The notes: a model not told the origin generated them from the letters alone. Shown: positions 8,304-18,700, counted from the stretch's first letter. The stretch is DNA of 64,000 nucleotides from Siccibacter colletis (GCF_000696575.1 NZ_JMSQ01000026.1:62001-126000); one strand, 5' to 3'. Numbers and translations are program-made.

Positions 8304-8594
8304 ATGCTTCAGAGTAATGACTATTTTTCCGGCAAAGTGAAATCTATCGGCTTTTCCAGCAGCAGCACCGGGAAAGCGAGCGTTGGCGTGATGGAAGAAG
8401 GGGAGTACAACTTCTCAACGGCGCAGCCCGAAGAGATGACGGTGGTCAGCGGCGCACTGAAGGTGCTGTTGCCGGGCGACACGGAGTGGAAAGTTTACGG
8501 ACCGGGCGAGCGCTTCAACGTGCCGGGGCACAGCGAATTCCACCTGCAGGTGGCTGAACCCACTTCTTATCTTTGTCGTTACCTTAAAGATTAA
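8304..8594 (+). CDS. ppnP: Pyrimidine/purine nucleoside phosphorylase PpnP
   Basis: A 96-residue single-domain cupin (formerly YaiE, DUF1255) that cleaves several nucleosides with phosphate to free base and ribose 1-phosphate. The chain from [19 protein letters not shown] to [19 protein letters not shown] aligns with the 94-residue E. coli protein, with a two-residue C-terminal extension (KD). It has its own 80-bp upstream region with AAAGGGA before the ATG. It is convergent with rdgC. Confidence 0.94.
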   Translation: MLQSNDYFSGKVKSIGFSSSSTGKASVGVMEEGEYNFSTAQPEEMTVVSGALKVLLPGDTEWKVYGPGERFNVPGHSEFHLQVAEPTSYLCRYLKD

Positions 8595-8603
8595 TGCGTT
8601 GCA

Positions 8604-8630
8604 GGCGGTGCGCGAAGGTGCGGCACCGCC
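8604..8630. terminator. Hairpin between convergent ppnP and rdgC
   Basis: GGCGGTGC (8604-8611) pairs with GCACCGCC (8623-8630) in the short space between the two stop codons. There is no clean T run on either strand, so termination may be weak or factor-assisted. Confidence 0.45.
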
Positions 8631-8646
8631 AGTCTGCCAGCGCTGA

Positions 8647-9558
8647 TTAGCGCTGCGCTTCGCCGCCCAGGCCTTCCACGATATTCTGAATCAGCGCCGC
8701 AAGTTCGCCGGTCATCAGGATAAAGTCAGCGTCGAAGCGCCCTGCCACATCTTCCCGTTCAATATCTTCATTCTGGTCGCGCAGCTCGTCAGCGAACTTC
8801 AGGCGCTTGATGGAGCCATCTTCGCAGATCATAAACTGAATGCGCTGCTGCCAGTCGAGCGCCAGTTTGGTCACCACTTTGCCGGCTTCGATATGTACCG
8901 CGATCTCGTCGCTCACCAGATCCTGCTGCTTGCAGCGCACCACACCGCCGCCTTCAAGCATTGCCTTAAGCTCGGCTTCGTCCAGCAGCTGGAAGCCCTG
9001 CGCCACGTTACCGGAGCGCACCCATTCGGTGAGCGTCAGTTCGATGGGCGTTTCCAGCGCCAGCGGCACCACCGGCAGCGAGCCAAGGCTCTTACGCAGC
9101 AGCGCCAGGGTATCTTCTGCCTTTTTGGCGCTGGCGCAGTCCACCATAATCAGCCCGTTGACGGTATCGATCCACATCATGGTCTGGCTGAAGCGGCTGA
9201 ACGCGCGTGGCAGCAGCGAGTGCAGCACTTCGTCCTTCAGGGAATCTTTTTCGGTTTTTTTCAGCTTGCGCGCCTGCTCGGCTTCAAGCTTCGCGATTTT
9301 CGCTTCCAGCGCCTGCTTGATAACCGGTGCCGGCAGCATTTTTTCTTCTTTGCGGGCGCAGATAACGATCTGACCGTTGGCGTCATGGGTCAGCGCGTCG
9401 CTGTGCGAGCCCATTGGCGACACCCAGCCGGTTTTCGCCATGTCCTGACTACCGCAGGGCGTGAAGGTAAACGCCGCCAGTTGTTTCTCCATCTCATCCG
9501 CGCGCAGCGTGATGTCGCGGCTCAGACGGTAAACCATTAAATTTTTAAACCACAGCAT
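8647..9558 (-). CDS. rdgC: Recombination-associated protein RdgC
   Basis: A 303-residue nucleoid-associated protein, the E. coli length, that forms a ring around DNA and limits RecA access. Landmarks are the N-terminal [15 protein letters not shown], the central [25 protein letters not shown] and the C-terminal [15 protein letters not shown]. The middle (about residues 88-112) is a Lys/Glu-rich helix. It is divergent from mak, with about 125 bp between start codons. Confidence 0.96.
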   Translation of the reverse strand: MLWFKNLMVYRLSRDITLRADEMEKQLAAFTFTPCGSQDMAKTGWVSPMGSHSDALTHDANGQIVICARKEEKMLPAPVIKQALEAKIAKLEAEQARKLKKTEKDSLKDEVLHSLLPRAFSRFSQTMMWIDTVNGLIMVDCASAKKAEDTLALLRKSLGSLPVVPLALETPIELTLTEWVRSGNVAQGFQLLDEAELKAMLEGGGVVRCKQQDLVSDEIAVHIEAGKVVTKLALDWQQRIQFMICEDGSIKRLKFADELRDQNEDIEREDVAGRFDADFILMTGELAALIQNIVEGLGGEAQR

Positions 9559-9683
9559 GTTCGTTTCCAGCCTGCTAGTTAAACGCAGCGGGCATGATAG
9601 CGAATTGTCGGACGGGTTTCATTGCGATTAACGCAGCCTCGCTCTACTCTCTGAGCTAACGGTTTGATTATGAGGAGAGTTCT

Positions 9684-10595
9684 GTGCGCATCGGCATTGA
9701 TTTAGGCGGTACGAAAACAGAGGTCATCGCGCTGAGCGATGACGGACAGCAGCGTTTTCGCCATCGTATCCCCACCGCCCGGGATGACTACGCGAAAACC
9801 GTCGAGGATATCGCCGGGCTGGTCGAGCTGGCGGAACGCGAAACCGGCGAGCAGGGCAGCGTCGGCGTCGGCATCCCCGGGTCACTCTCTCCCTTCAGCG
9901 GCGTGGTGAAAAACGCTAACTCCACCTGGCTCAACGGTAACCCGCTGGACAAGGATTTGAGTGCGCGCTTACAGCGTGAAGTTCGGCTGGCGAACGATGC
10001 CAACTGCTTTGCAGTCTCGGAAGCGACGGACGGTGCCGCCAGCGGTGCGCAGACGGTGTTTGGGGTGATCATCGGCACCGGCTGCGGCGCGGGGATGGCG
10101 ATCAACGGACGGGTGCATACCGGCGGCAACGGCAACGCCGGGGAGTGGGGCCACAATCCGCTCCCCTGGATGGATGAAGACGAACTGCGCTACCGCGAGG
10201 AAGTGCCGTGCTACTGCGGCAAGCAGGGCTGCATCGAAACCTTTATCTCCGGCACCGGTTTCGCCACCGATTACCAGCGGCTGAGCGGTCAGGCGCTGAA
10301 AGGCAACGATATTATGCGCCTTGCCGATGAGCAGGATGCGGTCGCGGAGCTGGCGCTGTCGCGCTACGAGCTGCGGCTGGCCAAATCCCTGGCGCACATC
10401 ATCAACGTGCTCGACCCGGACGTGATCGTACTGGGCGGCGGCATGAGCAACGTCGATCGGCTGTATAAAACGGTGCCGCAGCTGCTGCCGCACTGGGTGT
10501 TTGGCGGCGAGTGCCGCACGCCGGTGCGTAAAGCGGTACACGGCGACTCCAGCGGGGTACGCGGTGCGGCCTGGCTGTGGCCGCTTAACGTCTGA
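9684..10595 (+). CDS. mak: Fructokinase (manno(fructo)kinase), ROK family
   Basis: A 303-residue sugar kinase matching E. coli Mak (YajF). It has the phosphate-binding ROK start [15 protein letters not shown], the second nucleotide motif [13 protein letters not shown], and the ROK zinc site [10 protein letters not shown] with the usual upstream His ([10 protein letters not shown]). It phosphorylates fructose, and mannose or glucose more weakly, at C6. The GTG start at 9684 has GAGGAGA 5-6 nt upstream. It is convergent with the NudK-like gene; in E. coli its next neighbour is araJ, absent here. Confidence 0.95.
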   Translation: MRIGIDLGGTKTEVIALSDDGQQRFRHRIPTARDDYAKTVEDIAGLVELAERETGEQGSVGVGIPGSLSPFSGVVKNANSTWLNGNPLDKDLSARLQREVRLANDANCFAVSEATDGAASGAQTVFGVIIGTGCGAGMAINGRVHTGGNGNAGEWGHNPLPWMDEDELRYREEVPCYCGKQGCIETFISGTGFATDYQRLSGQALKGNDIMRLADEQDAVAELALSRYELRLAKSLAHIINVLDPDVIVLGGGMSNVDRLYKTVPQLLPHWVFGGECRTPVRKAVHGDSSGVRGAAWLWPLNV

Positions 10596-10601
10596 CGTCA
10601 C

Positions 10602-10623
10602 GGGCCGGCGTGAGGGCCGGCCC
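10602..10623. terminator. GC-rich hairpin between convergent mak and Nudix gene
   Basis: GGGCCGGC (10602-10609) pairs perfectly with GCCGGCCC (10616-10623) across a 6-nt loop between the two stop codons. No T run follows. It may stop both transcripts or protect their 3' ends. Confidence 0.5.
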
Positions 10624-10631
10624 GCCAGCAA

Positions 10632-11222
10632 TCAGGCGTTCAGCCGCCCGGAAAGTGCGAGGTGCTGGAGCAGCATAATAGTTTTGGCATCCACGATGCG
10701 GCCATCGCCGATAGTGGCAAGGGCATCCGCAAAGGGCATCTCCACCACATCAATGTCTTCACCTTCCTCTTTCATCCCGCCGCCGTCGCTCACGCGCTGG
10801 CTGGCGTCATAGCGGGCGATGAAAAAGTGCAGCTTTTCGGTAACCGAGCCGGGGCTCATAAAGGCCTCAAATACGCGCTCAACGCGTTCGATGCGGTAGC
10901 CGGTCTCCTCTTCCGCTTCGGCCTTGATACGCGCTTCGGCATCAAGATTATCCAGCAGGCCAGCTGCGGCCTCCAGCAGCCAGCCATCATGCCCGTTGAC
11001 GAATACCGGATAGCGAAACTGCCGGGTCAGCACCACGCTCTGCTGCGTCGGGTTATAGAGTAAAATTGTCGCCCCGTTGCCCCGGTCATACACCTCCCGG
11101 CTCTGGCGTTGCCACTCCCCATCCCGACGCTGCTGTTCAAAAGTATATTTTTTCAGCAGATACCAGTCATCGGACAGCACCTGGCTATCCAGCGTGCGTA
11201 TTTTTGCATGTTCAGATTGCAT
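10632..11222 (-). CDS. NudK-like Nudix hydrolase
   Basis: A 196-residue Nudix protein closest in pattern to E. coli NudK (191 aa), a GDP-mannose hydrolase. Shared blocks are SREVYDRGNGATILLYNP, VVLTRQFRYP, AGLLDN, the catalytic helix core EAEEETGY, FMSPGSVTEKLHFFIA and the DIDVVEMPFADAL end. As in NudK, the Nudix box departs from the textbook pattern before the EExGU core. The ATG at 11222 follows CAGGGGGTAAC. It is divergent from a DeoR-type regulator, so it may be that regulator's target. The location differs from E. coli nudK, so this is a paralogue or relative; the substrate is inferred. Confidence 0.82.
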   Translation of the reverse strand: MQSEHAKIRTLDSQVLSDDWYLLKKYTFEQQRRDGEWQRQSREVYDRGNGATILLYNPTQQSVVLTRQFRYPVFVNGHDGWLLEAAAGLLDNLDAEARIKAEAEEETGYRIERVERVFEAFMSPGSVTEKLHFFIARYDASQRVSDGGGMKEEGEDIDVVEMPFADALATIGDGRIVDAKTIMLLQHLALSGRLNA

Positions 11223-11250
11223 GTTACCCCCTGCGTCAGTACGATAATCA

Positions 11251-11290
11251 CAATAACGTGCATATTTGTGCATCATCGTGAATAATCGTG
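11251..11290. promoter_or_regulatory. Tandem 10-bp repeats between divergent Nudix and DeoR genes
   Basis: Four consecutive 10-bp units ending in GTG (caataacgtg, catatttgtg, catcatcgtg, aataatcgtg) approximate CATAATCGTG. One helical turn per unit and the position 10-50 bp from both start codons make this a good candidate operator for the DeoR-type protein. Binding is inference. Confidence 0.5.
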
Positions 11291-11302
11291 CAAGGATTTT
11301 TT

Positions 11303-12058
11303 ATGCTGACCTCTCAACGTAAGCAGCTCATCCTGCAAAAACTGGCCGCAGACGGACAGGTGCAGTCGAAAGCGCTGAGCGAGGCGTTTGACGTCTCGGA
11401 AGATACTATCCGGCGCGATCTGCGCGAGCTGTCGGCGGAAGGGCTGCTGCAGCGCGTGCACGGCGGTGCGCTGCCCGCATCCGCTGCTGTCGCCACGTTT
11501 TCAGAGCGTAAAACCCTGGCGCTGGATTCAAAACGCACCATCGCCAGACGCGGCGCGGCGCTGATCGAACCGGGGCAGGTGGTGATCATCGACGGCGGTA
11601 CCACCACTGCAGAACTGATCACCTTTCTGCCGCGGGATCTGGAGCTGACGGTGGTAACACACAGTCCGGGCATTGCGCTGGGGCTGGCGGATCACCCCAG
11701 GATTGAGGTCGTCGTCATTGGCGGGCGGCTGTACAGGCATTCGCTGGTCGCGGTCGGTGCGGCCGCAATCGAGGGGATCGCAAAGGTGCGCGCCGATCTG
11801 TTTTTTATGGGCGTCACCGGCATCCACTGCGAGGCCGGACTGAGCACCGGCGACTATGAAGAGGCGAGCATCAAGCGTGCTTTCTCGACCCGCGCGGCGG
11901 AAACCGTGGTGCTGGCTTCGGCGGAAAAAATCAATACCGCGTCGCGCTGGGTGATTGGCGACGTCAGCATGGTGAATACGCTGGTGGTGGAAAGCGCGAC
12001 CGAAGAGAGTCTGCTGACGCCGTTCACCGCCCGGGGAATCGACGTCATCAGAGCCTGA
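11303..12058 (+). CDS. DeoR/GlpR family transcriptional regulator
   Basis: A 251-residue regulator with the DeoR-type N-terminal helix-turn-helix (residues about 4-57), including LSEAFDVSEDTIRRDLREL and the following wing LLQRVHGGAL. The C-terminal sugar-phosphate sensor domain has IIDGGTTTAELI, DLFFMGVTGI and an ending VVVESATEE. ATG 11303 is used because AAGGA precedes it and the N-terminus MLTSQRKQLIL is typical; a GTG at 11288 falls inside the repeat array. It is divergent from the NudK-like gene and beside mak, which suggests control of a sugar-phosphate or sugar-nucleotide function. The effector is unknown. Confidence 0.85.
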   Translation: MLTSQRKQLILQKLAADGQVQSKALSEAFDVSEDTIRRDLRELSAEGLLQRVHGGALPASAAVATFSERKTLALDSKRTIARRGAALIEPGQVVIIDGGTTTAELITFLPRDLELTVVTHSPGIALGLADHPRIEVVVIGGRLYRHSLVAVGAAAIEGIAKVRADLFFMGVTGIHCEAGLSTGDYEEASIKRAFSTRAAETVVLASAEKINTASRWVIGDVSMVNTLVVESATEESLLTPFTARGIDVIRA

Positions 12059-12076
12059 CCGGGAGATCGGTCAGGC
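12053..12076. terminator. Hairpin between convergent DeoR gene and sbcC
   Basis: GCCTGACCG (12053-12061) pairs with CGGTCAGGC (12068-12076) across a 6-nt loop. The stem takes in the stop codon of the regulator and ends just before the sbcC stop. No strong T run follows on either side. Confidence 0.5.
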
Positions 12077-12079
12077 CAT

Positions 12080-15000
12080 TTATTTCACCGCAAACTCACG
12101 CGCCAGACGGCTGACGCCCAGCCCGTTCATTTTGTGGACCTTGATTTGCACCGGGATGCGCTCTTTCATCGCCTCGACGTGACTGATAACGCCGATGGTC
12201 TTGCCGCTGGCGTTGAGGGCATCCAGCGCGTCGAGGGCGATATCAAGCGTTTCCGCATCCAGGGTGCCGAATCCCTCATCAAGGAACAGCGAGTCGATGC
12301 GGGTTTTATGGCTCACCAGATCCGAGAGCGCCAGCGCCAGCGCCAGGCTCACCAGGAAGCTCTCTCCGCCGGACAGCGTGCGGGTATCGCGCTCCGCGTC
12401 GCCCTGCCAGGTGTCCACCACTTCCAGCTCCAGCGCGTCGCTCGCTTTACGTTTCAGCAGGTAGCGCCCGTGCAGGCGGGTCAGCTGGTTGTTAGCCAGC
12501 CACACCAGATTATCCAGCGTCAGCCCCTGGGCAAATTTGCGGAATTTATCCCCTTTCTGCGAGCCAATCAGATGGTTGAGCTGGCCCCAGCGCTCCAGTT
12601 CCTCACGCGCATAGGCCATCTCCTGCTGCATTCCGGCGAGGCGGGTGCGGTTTTCGGCGTCGTGGCGCAGCTGCTGGGCGATCTCGCCCTGACGCGTGGT
12701 GTTGTCGCGCAGCTGCTGAGTCAGCGCTGCCAGCCGGGCCGATACAACGGACACATCGGTATCGGCATCCAGCCCGGTCGGGCGCGCCGCCTGATGCTGC
12801 GCCAGCGCGTTTTCCGCCTGCTGCAACAGCACGCTGCATTGTTGTACCTGGCGCTCCAGCTGCTGCTTACGCTGTTCCAGCGCCACACGCTGCGCCTCAT
12901 CAAGCAACGCGCTGCGGAATTGAGCCTCATCGGCAAAGGGACTGGCAGCCAGTTCTTCTGCGAAGCGCCGCTCAGCCTCACGCTGTTCAGCTTCCGCCTG
13001 CTTAAGCTGTCCCTCCAGCAGGGTAAGCTGGCCGCCGAGGGTACTGCACTCGCTGTGCAGCGTCTGCCAGCCTTCCAGCGCGTGCGCGCGTTCATGTTCA
13101 GCCAGCGGCGGCGGGGTGGAGCCGTCATCTTCCAGGGTAGCGAGCAGATTCTCCAGCGTCGCGGCCTGCTGACGCCGATGCGGCAAGGTTTCCTGCTGGT
13201 GCAGCCACTGCTGTGACTCCTGCTGACGCGCCGCAAGCCAGACGTCCTCCTCTCCGGCTGCCGGATGGGTGAGCCCGACCTGTTCCAGCGCCGTGCAGAG
13301 CGCATCACGCTGGCGGGCGATCTCCGCGGTCTGGTCGTTGAGGTGCTGCTGGTCTTTCTGCAGCTGGGCTTCCAGCGTCAGGCGCTCATCCAGCTGGCGC
13401 AGCCGGGCTTCATACTGCTCCTGCTCATCCAGCCAGCCGGTAACATCGTCCTGTGGCGTCAGGGCGATACGCAGCGCGGTGCAGCACTGCTGCCAGCGGG
13501 CATTCAGCGCGGCCTCATCTTCATTCAGGGTATGGAGCGACACCGCCAGCTTCTCACGCTGCTGGCGGCGCGTATCCAGCTGGCCTTTGAGCGCGAAGCC
13601 CTGTTCAGCGAGGGCAGCAACCTCTTTTTTGATGGCATTCAGCCGCTGCTGGTTCTCGCCGGGCTGCAGCGCCTGATAGCGGGCAACGGCGGGGTGGATA
13701 GTGGAGCCGCACAGCGGGCAGGGGGTATCCGGCTGGAGGCGGGCGCGCTCGGCTTCCAGGCTTTGAATGATGCGTTCCTGTTCCACCAGGGTTTCCAGAT
13801 CGCTTTCGTGCTGGCGCTTCTCTTTGTAACGCTGGCGGCGTGCTGCCAGCTCCACCTCCTCGCCGGCAATCTGCTTATCCAGCGCGGCGAGTTCACCCTC
13901 CAGCTCTGTACGGCGTTTGTGCAGCGCGGCGAACTGCGGTTGCAGGGCAGCAAGCTGCTGACGCTCGCGACGCGTGGCGTTCAGCTGATGTAAATGAGTA
14001 CTTACTTCTTCCCGGTTCATGGGGAGCGCTGCCGGCAGCAACGCCAGCTTCTGCTGACTGGCCGCGATAGCCTGCTCGCGTTCCCGGCGCTGTTTTTCAT
14101 CGCGCTGCTGCTGAGCAAAGGCCATGCGCCAGCCGGTCAGCTCTGCGCTCCACAGGCGGTAGCGGTCGTGCTGGCTCAACCAGCTCTCGGTCTGGCTGAT
14201 TTCAGCGTGCAGCGACCTGAGCTGGCCGTCAGCCAGTTGGCGCACCTGCTGGCGGCGTACTCTCGCCTGCTGTAAGCGAGTATTCACATTCTCTCGCTGC
14301 CGGGCTATCTGCTGCTGCGCCTGCTGACGCTCCTGGCGCTGCTGCCACCAGGGCCGCAGCTTCTCGGCGGGCAGGGCGCGGCTGAGCTGTTCCAGCGCCG
14401 GTGCGGCCTCTTTCAGCGCCTGTTCCGCCCCGGCATGCGCCTGGCGGGTGCGCTGCTGTTCCGCCGTCAGCCCGGCCAGCTGGTTCAGCCACTGCTGCTG
14501 CGCCTGAAGCGTCTGCTGTTCGGCGACACGCTGTTTTTCTTCGTCAGTAAGCGCCTGCAAACTTTGCGTCAGCTGCTGGTGCTGTTCGGCGTCGAGCAAC
14601 ATCACGCCCTGCGCCTGGGCTTCGAGCTTCTCCAGCGCGCTGCGCGCTTCCTTATGCTTTTCAAACACTTTTGCCGAAATCAGGCCGTAAATTTCGGTGC
14701 CGGTCAGCTCCTCCAGCAGTTCGGCGCGCTCTTTGGCGTCGGCATTGAGGAAGGCGGCAAACTGCCCCTGGGAGAGCATCATCGACCGGGTGAAGCGGTC
14801 GTAGTCCAGCCCGGTGAGGGCGGCGACCATATCCAGCTTGTCTTTAATTTTATCGGCGAGGATTTTGCCGTCGCTGACCTGGGCCAGCTCGACGCGCGGC
14901 GCCTGCAGGTTGCCTTCGATCTGATTACGCGCCCGGTACTGGCTCCAGAACGCGCGATACGCCACGCCTTTTACTTCAAACTCCACCTCCGCCAGGCACT

Positions 15001-15232
15001 CGGCGGTATCGCGGGTCATGAGATCGTTCTGCGCCTGGGAAATATTACTCAGGCGCGGCGTCTTGTGATAAAGCGCCAGGCAGATGGCGTCCAGCAGGGT
15101 GGTTTTCCCCGCCCCGGTGGGGCCGGTGATGGCAAACAGACCGTTGCTGGCGAACGGCTCGGCGGTAAAGTCGATTTTCCACTCGCCTTTCAGGGAGTTC
15201 AGGTTTTTTAACCGCAGGCTCAGGATTTTCAT
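12080..15232 (-). CDS. sbcC: DNA repair exonuclease SbcCD, ATPase subunit SbcC
   Basis: A 1050-residue Rad50-like SMC ATPase. The N-terminal lobe has Walker [10 protein letters not shown] (about residues 36-44). Two very long Gln/Glu/Leu-rich coiled-coil arms flank the zinc hook CPLCG near residue 500. The C-terminal lobe has the ABC signature [18 protein letters not shown] and Walker [14 protein letters not shown]. With SbcD it opens hairpin DNA and trims protein-blocked ends. Its ATG overlaps the sbcD stop codon by 4 bp (ATGA), the usual sbcDC coupling. Confidence 0.97.
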   Translation of the reverse strand: MKILSLRLKNLNSLKGEWKIDFTAEPFASNGLFAITGPTGAGKTTLLDAICLALYHKTPRLSNISQAQNDLMTRDTAECLAEVEFEVKGVAYRAFWSQYRARNQIEGNLQAPRVELAQVSDGKILADKIKDKLDMVAALTGLDYDRFTRSMMLSQGQFAAFLNADAKERAELLEELTGTEIYGLISAKVFEKHKEARSALEKLEAQAQGVMLLDAEQHQQLTQSLQALTDEEKQRVAEQQTLQAQQQWLNQLAGLTAEQQRTRQAHAGAEQALKEAAPALEQLSRALPAEKLRPWWQQRQERQQAQQQIARQRENVNTRLQQARVRRQQVRQLADGQLRSLHAEISQTESWLSQHDRYRLWSAELTGWRMAFAQQQRDEKQRREREQAIAASQQKLALLPAALPMNREEVSTHLHQLNATRRERQQLAALQPQFAALHKRRTELEGELAALDKQIAGEEVELAARRQRYKEKRQHESDLETLVEQERIIQSLEAERARLQPDTPCPLCGSTIHPAVARYQALQPGENQQRLNAIKKEVAALAEQGFALKGQLDTRRQQREKLAVSLHTLNEDEAALNARWQQCCTALRIALTPQDDVTGWLDEQEQYEARLRQLDERLTLEAQLQKDQQHLNDQTAEIARQRDALCTALEQVGLTHPAAGEEDVWLAARQQESQQWLHQQETLPHRRQQAATLENLLATLEDDGSTPPPLAEHERAHALEGWQTLHSECSTLGGQLTLLEGQLKQAEAEQREAERRFAEELAASPFADEAQFRSALLDEAQRVALEQRKQQLERQVQQCSVLLQQAENALAQHQAARPTGLDADTDVSVVSARLAALTQQLRDNTTRQGEIAQQLRHDAENRTRLAGMQQEMAYAREELERWGQLNHLIGSQKGDKFRKFAQGLTLDNLVWLANNQLTRLHGRYLLKRKASDALELEVVDTWQGDAERDTRTLSGGESFLVSLALALALSDLVSHKTRIDSLFLDEGFGTLDAETLDIALDALDALNASGKTIGVISHVEAMKERIPVQIKVHKMNGLGVSRLAREFAVK

Positions 15233-16443
15233 GCGTCATCCTCCTGCTGCATCTCTTCCAGCGTCCGGGCAAACAGGGTGCGCAGCGGCGGTTTTTCTTC
15301 CTCGCTCAGCGCTTCCAGCGCCAGCCGACGGTCAAACACCTCTTCAACCTGTAGCTCGCTCAGGGTTTCGTAGTGCTCTCCGGCAGCCATCTGCTCGCGC
15401 TGTTCGCGGCTGCGGCGCAGCAGCACTACCTCTACCGGCAGATCTTCCGTCATCGCCAGCACCTGGCGCTGCATGTCATACATAAAGGCCTCGCCGCTGA
15501 CTTCAATATCCAGCCACACTTTGGGGCTGGCGGGGGCATCGCGCCAGCGTTCCAGCTGGCTTTCAATCGCGGTTAAATCGCCTTTCAGCACCGCCAGCGG
15601 CTGGGTGACCGGCACCGGCAGCGGTGTAATGTCCTGGAGTTTGCCGTGGCTGAACTCCACCAGCAGCACGCTTTTCTCGCTGCCGGTTTCATCGAAGCTC
15701 AGGGCGATGGGCGACCCGCAGTAGCGGATGTGCCCGGTGGAAACCACCTTCTGCGGGCGGTGAATATGCCCCAGCGCGATGTAATCCGCGGCGGGGAAGC
15801 GCTCCGCCGGGAACGCCTCCAGGGTGCCGATATAGATGTCGCGCACCGCATCGCTTTTGCTGGCCCCGACGGTAGTAAGGTGCCCGGTGACGATGATCGG
15901 CAGGTCGCGATCCCCGCGCAGGGCGCAGGCCGCGTCATAGCACTGCTGGTAGTGATCGGTAATGGCGTGCAGCAGTTGGGTCTGTTTTTCGCTGCCGGAC
16001 AGACCCGCCTGGCTTTTTACGATGTCGCGCGGGCGCAGAAACGGCACCGGGCAGAGGATCGCCCCGGGCGTGCCGTCGCGGCGCTGCAGTACCCGGGCCT
16101 GGTTCTCGGCCACCAGCCCGGCGCTGGCGAACACCCAGGTGTTGAGGCAGGCCAGCAGCTCGCGGGATTCATTCAGCGTGGCGACCGAGTCGTGGTTCCC
16201 GCCCAGCACGATGAGCTGGCAGCCGGTGGCCTGCAGATTCACCACAAACCGGTTGTACAGCTCGCGGGCGTAACTTGGCGGCGTGCCGGTATCAAAGATA
16301 TCCCCCGCCACGATGATGGCGTCCACCTGCTGCTCTGCCGCGGTCGCTACCAGCCAGTCGAGGAACGCCTGATGCTCGGCGGCGCGGCTTTTGGTATAAA
16401 AATTCTGCCCAAGGTGCCAGTCAGAGGTGTGAATCAGGCGCAT
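15229..16443 (-). CDS. sbcD: DNA repair exonuclease SbcCD, nuclease subunit SbcD
   Basis: A 404-residue Mre11-like metallophosphoesterase. It shows all the catalytic motifs: HTSDWHLGQ (metal-binding Asp/His near the N-terminus), [19 protein letters not shown] and ALGHIHRPQ. The ATG at 16443 gives the family start [11 protein letters not shown] and has AAGGA 9 nt upstream; an upstream in-frame ATG at 16458 lacks a ribosome site. Its start is divergent from phoB, and a PhoB-like repeat lies in the spacer. Confidence 0.96.
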   Translation of the reverse strand: MRLIHTSDWHLGQNFYTKSRAAEHQAFLDWLVATAAEQQVDAIIVAGDIFDTGTPPSYARELYNRFVVNLQATGCQLIVLGGNHDSVATLNESRELLACLNTWVFASAGLVAENQARVLQRRDGTPGAILCPVPFLRPRDIVKSQAGLSGSEKQTQLLHAITDHYQQCYDAACALRGDRDLPIIVTGHLTTVGASKSDAVRDIYIGTLEAFPAERFPAADYIALGHIHRPQKVVSTGHIRYCGSPIALSFDETGSEKSVLLVEFSHGKLQDITPLPVPVTQPLAVLKGDLTAIESQLERWRDAPASPKVWLDIEVSGEAFMYDMQRQVLAMTEDLPVEVVLLRRSREQREQMAAGEHYETLSELQVEEVFDRRLALEALSEEEKPPLRTLFARTLEEMQQEDDA

Positions 16444-16533
16444 GCGGGGATCCTTCATGGAAAAAATGCGTGGGGGCGATTATAAACAAGCTGGACGGGA
16501 GATGTCGCGACGCCGTGACATACTCATTTTTTG

Positions 16534-16551
16534 CGGTCATATACCGGTCAT
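16534..16551 (+). promoter_or_regulatory. Second PhoB-like direct repeat upstream of the phoB Pho box
   Basis: CGGTCAT (16534-16540), a 4-bp ATAC linker and CGGTCAT (16545-16551) have the 7+4+7 layout of a Pho box. Each half differs from CTGTCAT at one base. It stands 2 bp before the canonical phoB Pho box and about 90 bp from the sbcD start. PhoB binding is inferred. Confidence 0.5.
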
Positions 16552-16553
16552 GT

Positions 16554-16587
16554 TTTTCATAAATCTGTCATAAATGTGAAGCATAAT
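16554..16587 (+). promoter_or_regulatory. phoB promoter with Pho box
   Basis: The Pho box is TTTTCAT (16554-16560), AAAT, CTGTCAT (16565-16571). A CATAAT -10 element follows at 16582-16587, exactly 10 bp after the box, which is the spacing of PhoB-activated promoters where the box replaces the -35. It supports autoregulation of phoBR under low phosphate, as in E. coli. Confidence 0.88.
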
Positions 16588-16630
16588 GGCGCCGCGTTTA
16601 ATATTGATGACTTATATAACAGGGCAAATT

Positions 16631-17320
16631 ATGGCGAGACGCATTCTGGTCGTAGAAGATGAAGCTCCTATCCGTGAAATGGTGTGCTTCGTGCTCGAGC
16701 AAAACGGCTTTCAGCCTGTTGAAGCTGAGGATTATGACAGCGCAGTAAACAATCTCAATGAACCCTGGCCCGATCTTATTTTGCTCGACTGGATGCTGCC
16801 TGGCGGTTCCGGCCTGCAGTTCATCAAGCATCTCAAACGCGAAGCCCTCACCCGTGATATCCCGGTGATGATGCTGACCGCGCGCGGTGAAGAGGAAGAC
16901 AGGGTACGCGGGCTGGAAACCGGTGCCGACGACTACATCACCAAACCCTTCTCGCCGAAAGAGCTGGTGGCGCGCATCAAAGCCGTTATGCGCCGCATTT
17001 CGCCGATGGCGGTGGAAGAGGTGATCGAGATGCAGGGCTTAAGTCTCGACCCGTCATCACACCGCGTCATGACCGGCGACAATCCGCTGGACATGGGACC
17101 GACTGAATTTAAGCTGTTACACTTCTTCATGACTCACCCGGAGCGCGTATACAGCCGCGAACAGCTGCTGAACAACGTCTGGGGCACCAACGTGTACGTC
17201 GAGGATCGCACGGTGGATGTGCATATTCGTCGTCTGCGCAAGGCGCTGGAACACAGCGGCCACGATCGTATGGTGCAAACGGTACGCGGGACGGGATATC
17301 GTTTCTCTGCGCGTTTCTGA
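16631..17320 (+). CDS. phoB: Phosphate regulon response regulator PhoB
   Basis: A 229-residue OmpR-type response regulator. The receiver domain (residues 1-~120) has the acidic pair VVEDE, the phosphorylation site Asp53 in LLDWMLPG, and TKPF with the conserved Lys. The winged-helix DNA-binding domain ends in [12 protein letters not shown]. Phosphorylated by PhoR, it activates the Pho regulon. ATG 16631 gives the known N-terminus [11 protein letters not shown]; the in-frame ATG at 16586 lies on the -10 element and is rejected. phoR follows 22 bp later. Confidence 0.98.
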   Translation: MARRILVVEDEAPIREMVCFVLEQNGFQPVEAEDYDSAVNNLNEPWPDLILLDWMLPGGSGLQFIKHLKREALTRDIPVMMLTARGEEEDRVRGLETGADDYITKPFSPKELVARIKAVMRRISPMAVEEVIEMQGLSLDPSSHRVMTGDNPLDMGPTEFKLLHFFMTHPERVYSREQLLNNVWGTNVYVEDRTVDVHIRRLRKALEHSGHDRMVQTVRGTGYRFSARF

Positions 17321-17342
17321 CAATCTGACTGGAGTGTGACCC

Positions 17343-18653
17343 GTGCTGGAACGGCTGTCATGGAAAAGGCTGGTGCTGGAGCTGGTGTTATGTTGCCTTC
17401 CCGCATTCATCCTTGGCGCGATATTTGGTTATCTGCCGTGGTTTTTGCTGGCGGCGGTAACCGGACTGCTCATCTGGCATTTCTGGAATCTTCTTCGCCT
17501 CTCCTGGTGGCTGTGGGTTGACCGCAGCATGACGCCGCCGCCGGGTAGCGGCAGCTGGGAACCGCTGCTCTACGGGCTGTACCAGATGCAGATGCGCAAT
17601 AAAAAGCGCCGTCGCGAGCTGGGTAGCCTGATCAAACGCTTTCGCAGCGGGGCCGAGTCGCTGCCGGACGCGGTGATCCTCACCACCGAAGAGGGCACCA
17701 TGTTCTGGTGTAACGGCCTGGCACAACAGCTGCTGGGGCTGCGCTGGCCGGATGATAACGGGCAAAACATTCTCAACCTGCTGCGCTATCCGGAATTTAC
17801 CGAATACCTTCACAAGCAGGACTTCTCCCGTCCGCTCAACCTGGTGCTCAACAACGGCCGCCATCTGGAGTTCCGCATTATGCCTTACAGCGAGCAACAG
17901 CTGCTGATGGCGGCGCGGGACATCACCCAGATGCACCAGCTCGAAGGGGCGCGGCGCAACTTCTTCGCCAACGTCAGCCATGAGCTGCGCACGCCGCTGA
18001 CGGTGCTGCAGGGCTATCTGGAGATGATGCAGGAGCAGAAGCTTGATGAGCCGTTACGCTCCCGGGCGCTGCACACCATGCGCGAGCAGACCTCCCGCAT
18101 GGAAGGGCTGGTGAAACAGCTACTGACGCTGTCAAAAATTGAGGCGTCGCCGACGCTGGTGCTGAATGAAAAGATAGATGTGCCGATGATGCTGCGCGTG
18201 GTGGAGCGCGAAGCGCAAACCCTCAGTCACGGCAATCACGTGCTGCACTTTGAGATCGAGCCGGATCTGGTGGTGCTCGGTAATGAGGAGCAGCTGCGCA
18301 GCGCGATGTCGAACCTGGTGTATAACGCGGTTAACCATACGCCGGTGGGCACCGAGATCACCGTATGCTGGAAGCGCGTGCCGCACGGTGCCTGGTTCAG
18401 CGTTTCTGATAACGGGCCGGGGATCGCCTCAGAGCACATTCCGCGCCTTACCGAGCGCTTCTACCGGGTCGATAAAGCGCGCTCACGTCAGACCGGCGGC
18501 AGCGGGCTGGGGCTGGCGATTGTTAAACACGCCGTGAACCATCACGACGCCCGACTGGATATCGAAAGCGCGCCCGGAAAAGGAGCCTGCTTCTCCTTTA
18601 CCCTGCCTGAACGTCTGATCGTGCAGCCGTCGCGCGAAGCGGTCACCTCTTAA
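17343..18653 (+). CDS. phoR: Phosphate regulon sensor histidine kinase PhoR
   Basis: A 436-residue inner-membrane kinase. Two hydrophobic segments lie near residues 9-55, with almost no periplasmic loop, as in E. coli PhoR. A PAS region (about residues 95-200) senses the Pst/PhoU state. The phosphoacceptor His213 lies in [10 protein letters not shown], and the ATPase domain shows the N box [15 protein letters not shown], and the G box [10 protein letters not shown]. The start is GTG 17343 with GGAGTG upstream. It is five residues longer than E. coli PhoR at the C-terminus. Confidence 0.97.
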   Translation: MLERLSWKRLVLELVLCCLPAFILGAIFGYLPWFLLAAVTGLLIWHFWNLLRLSWWLWVDRSMTPPPGSGSWEPLLYGLYQMQMRNKKRRRELGSLIKRFRSGAESLPDAVILTTEEGTMFWCNGLAQQLLGLRWPDDNGQNILNLLRYPEFTEYLHKQDFSRPLNLVLNNGRHLEFRIMPYSEQQLLMAARDITQMHQLEGARRNFFANVSHELRTPLTVLQGYLEMMQEQKLDEPLRSRALHTMREQTSRMEGLVKQLLTLSKIEASPTLVLNEKIDVPMMLRVVEREAQTLSHGNHVLHFEIEPDLVVLGNEEQLRSAMSNLVYNAVNHTPVGTEITVCWKRVPHGAWFSVSDNGPGIASEHIPRLTERFYRVDKARSRQTGGSGLGLAIVKHAVNHHDARLDIESAPGKGACFSFTLPERLIVQPSREAVTS

Positions 18654-18675
18654 GCTGTCAGCGTTACTTTCCATC

Positions 18676-18700
18676 AGGCCAGATTTCTGGCCTTTTTCCT
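18676..18700 (+). terminator. Rho-independent terminator after phoR
   Basis: AGGCCAG (18676-18682), a 4-nt loop, CTGGCCT (18687-18693) and a T-rich tail TTTTCC. It ends the phoBR transcript 23 bp after the stop codon. Confidence 0.88.
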
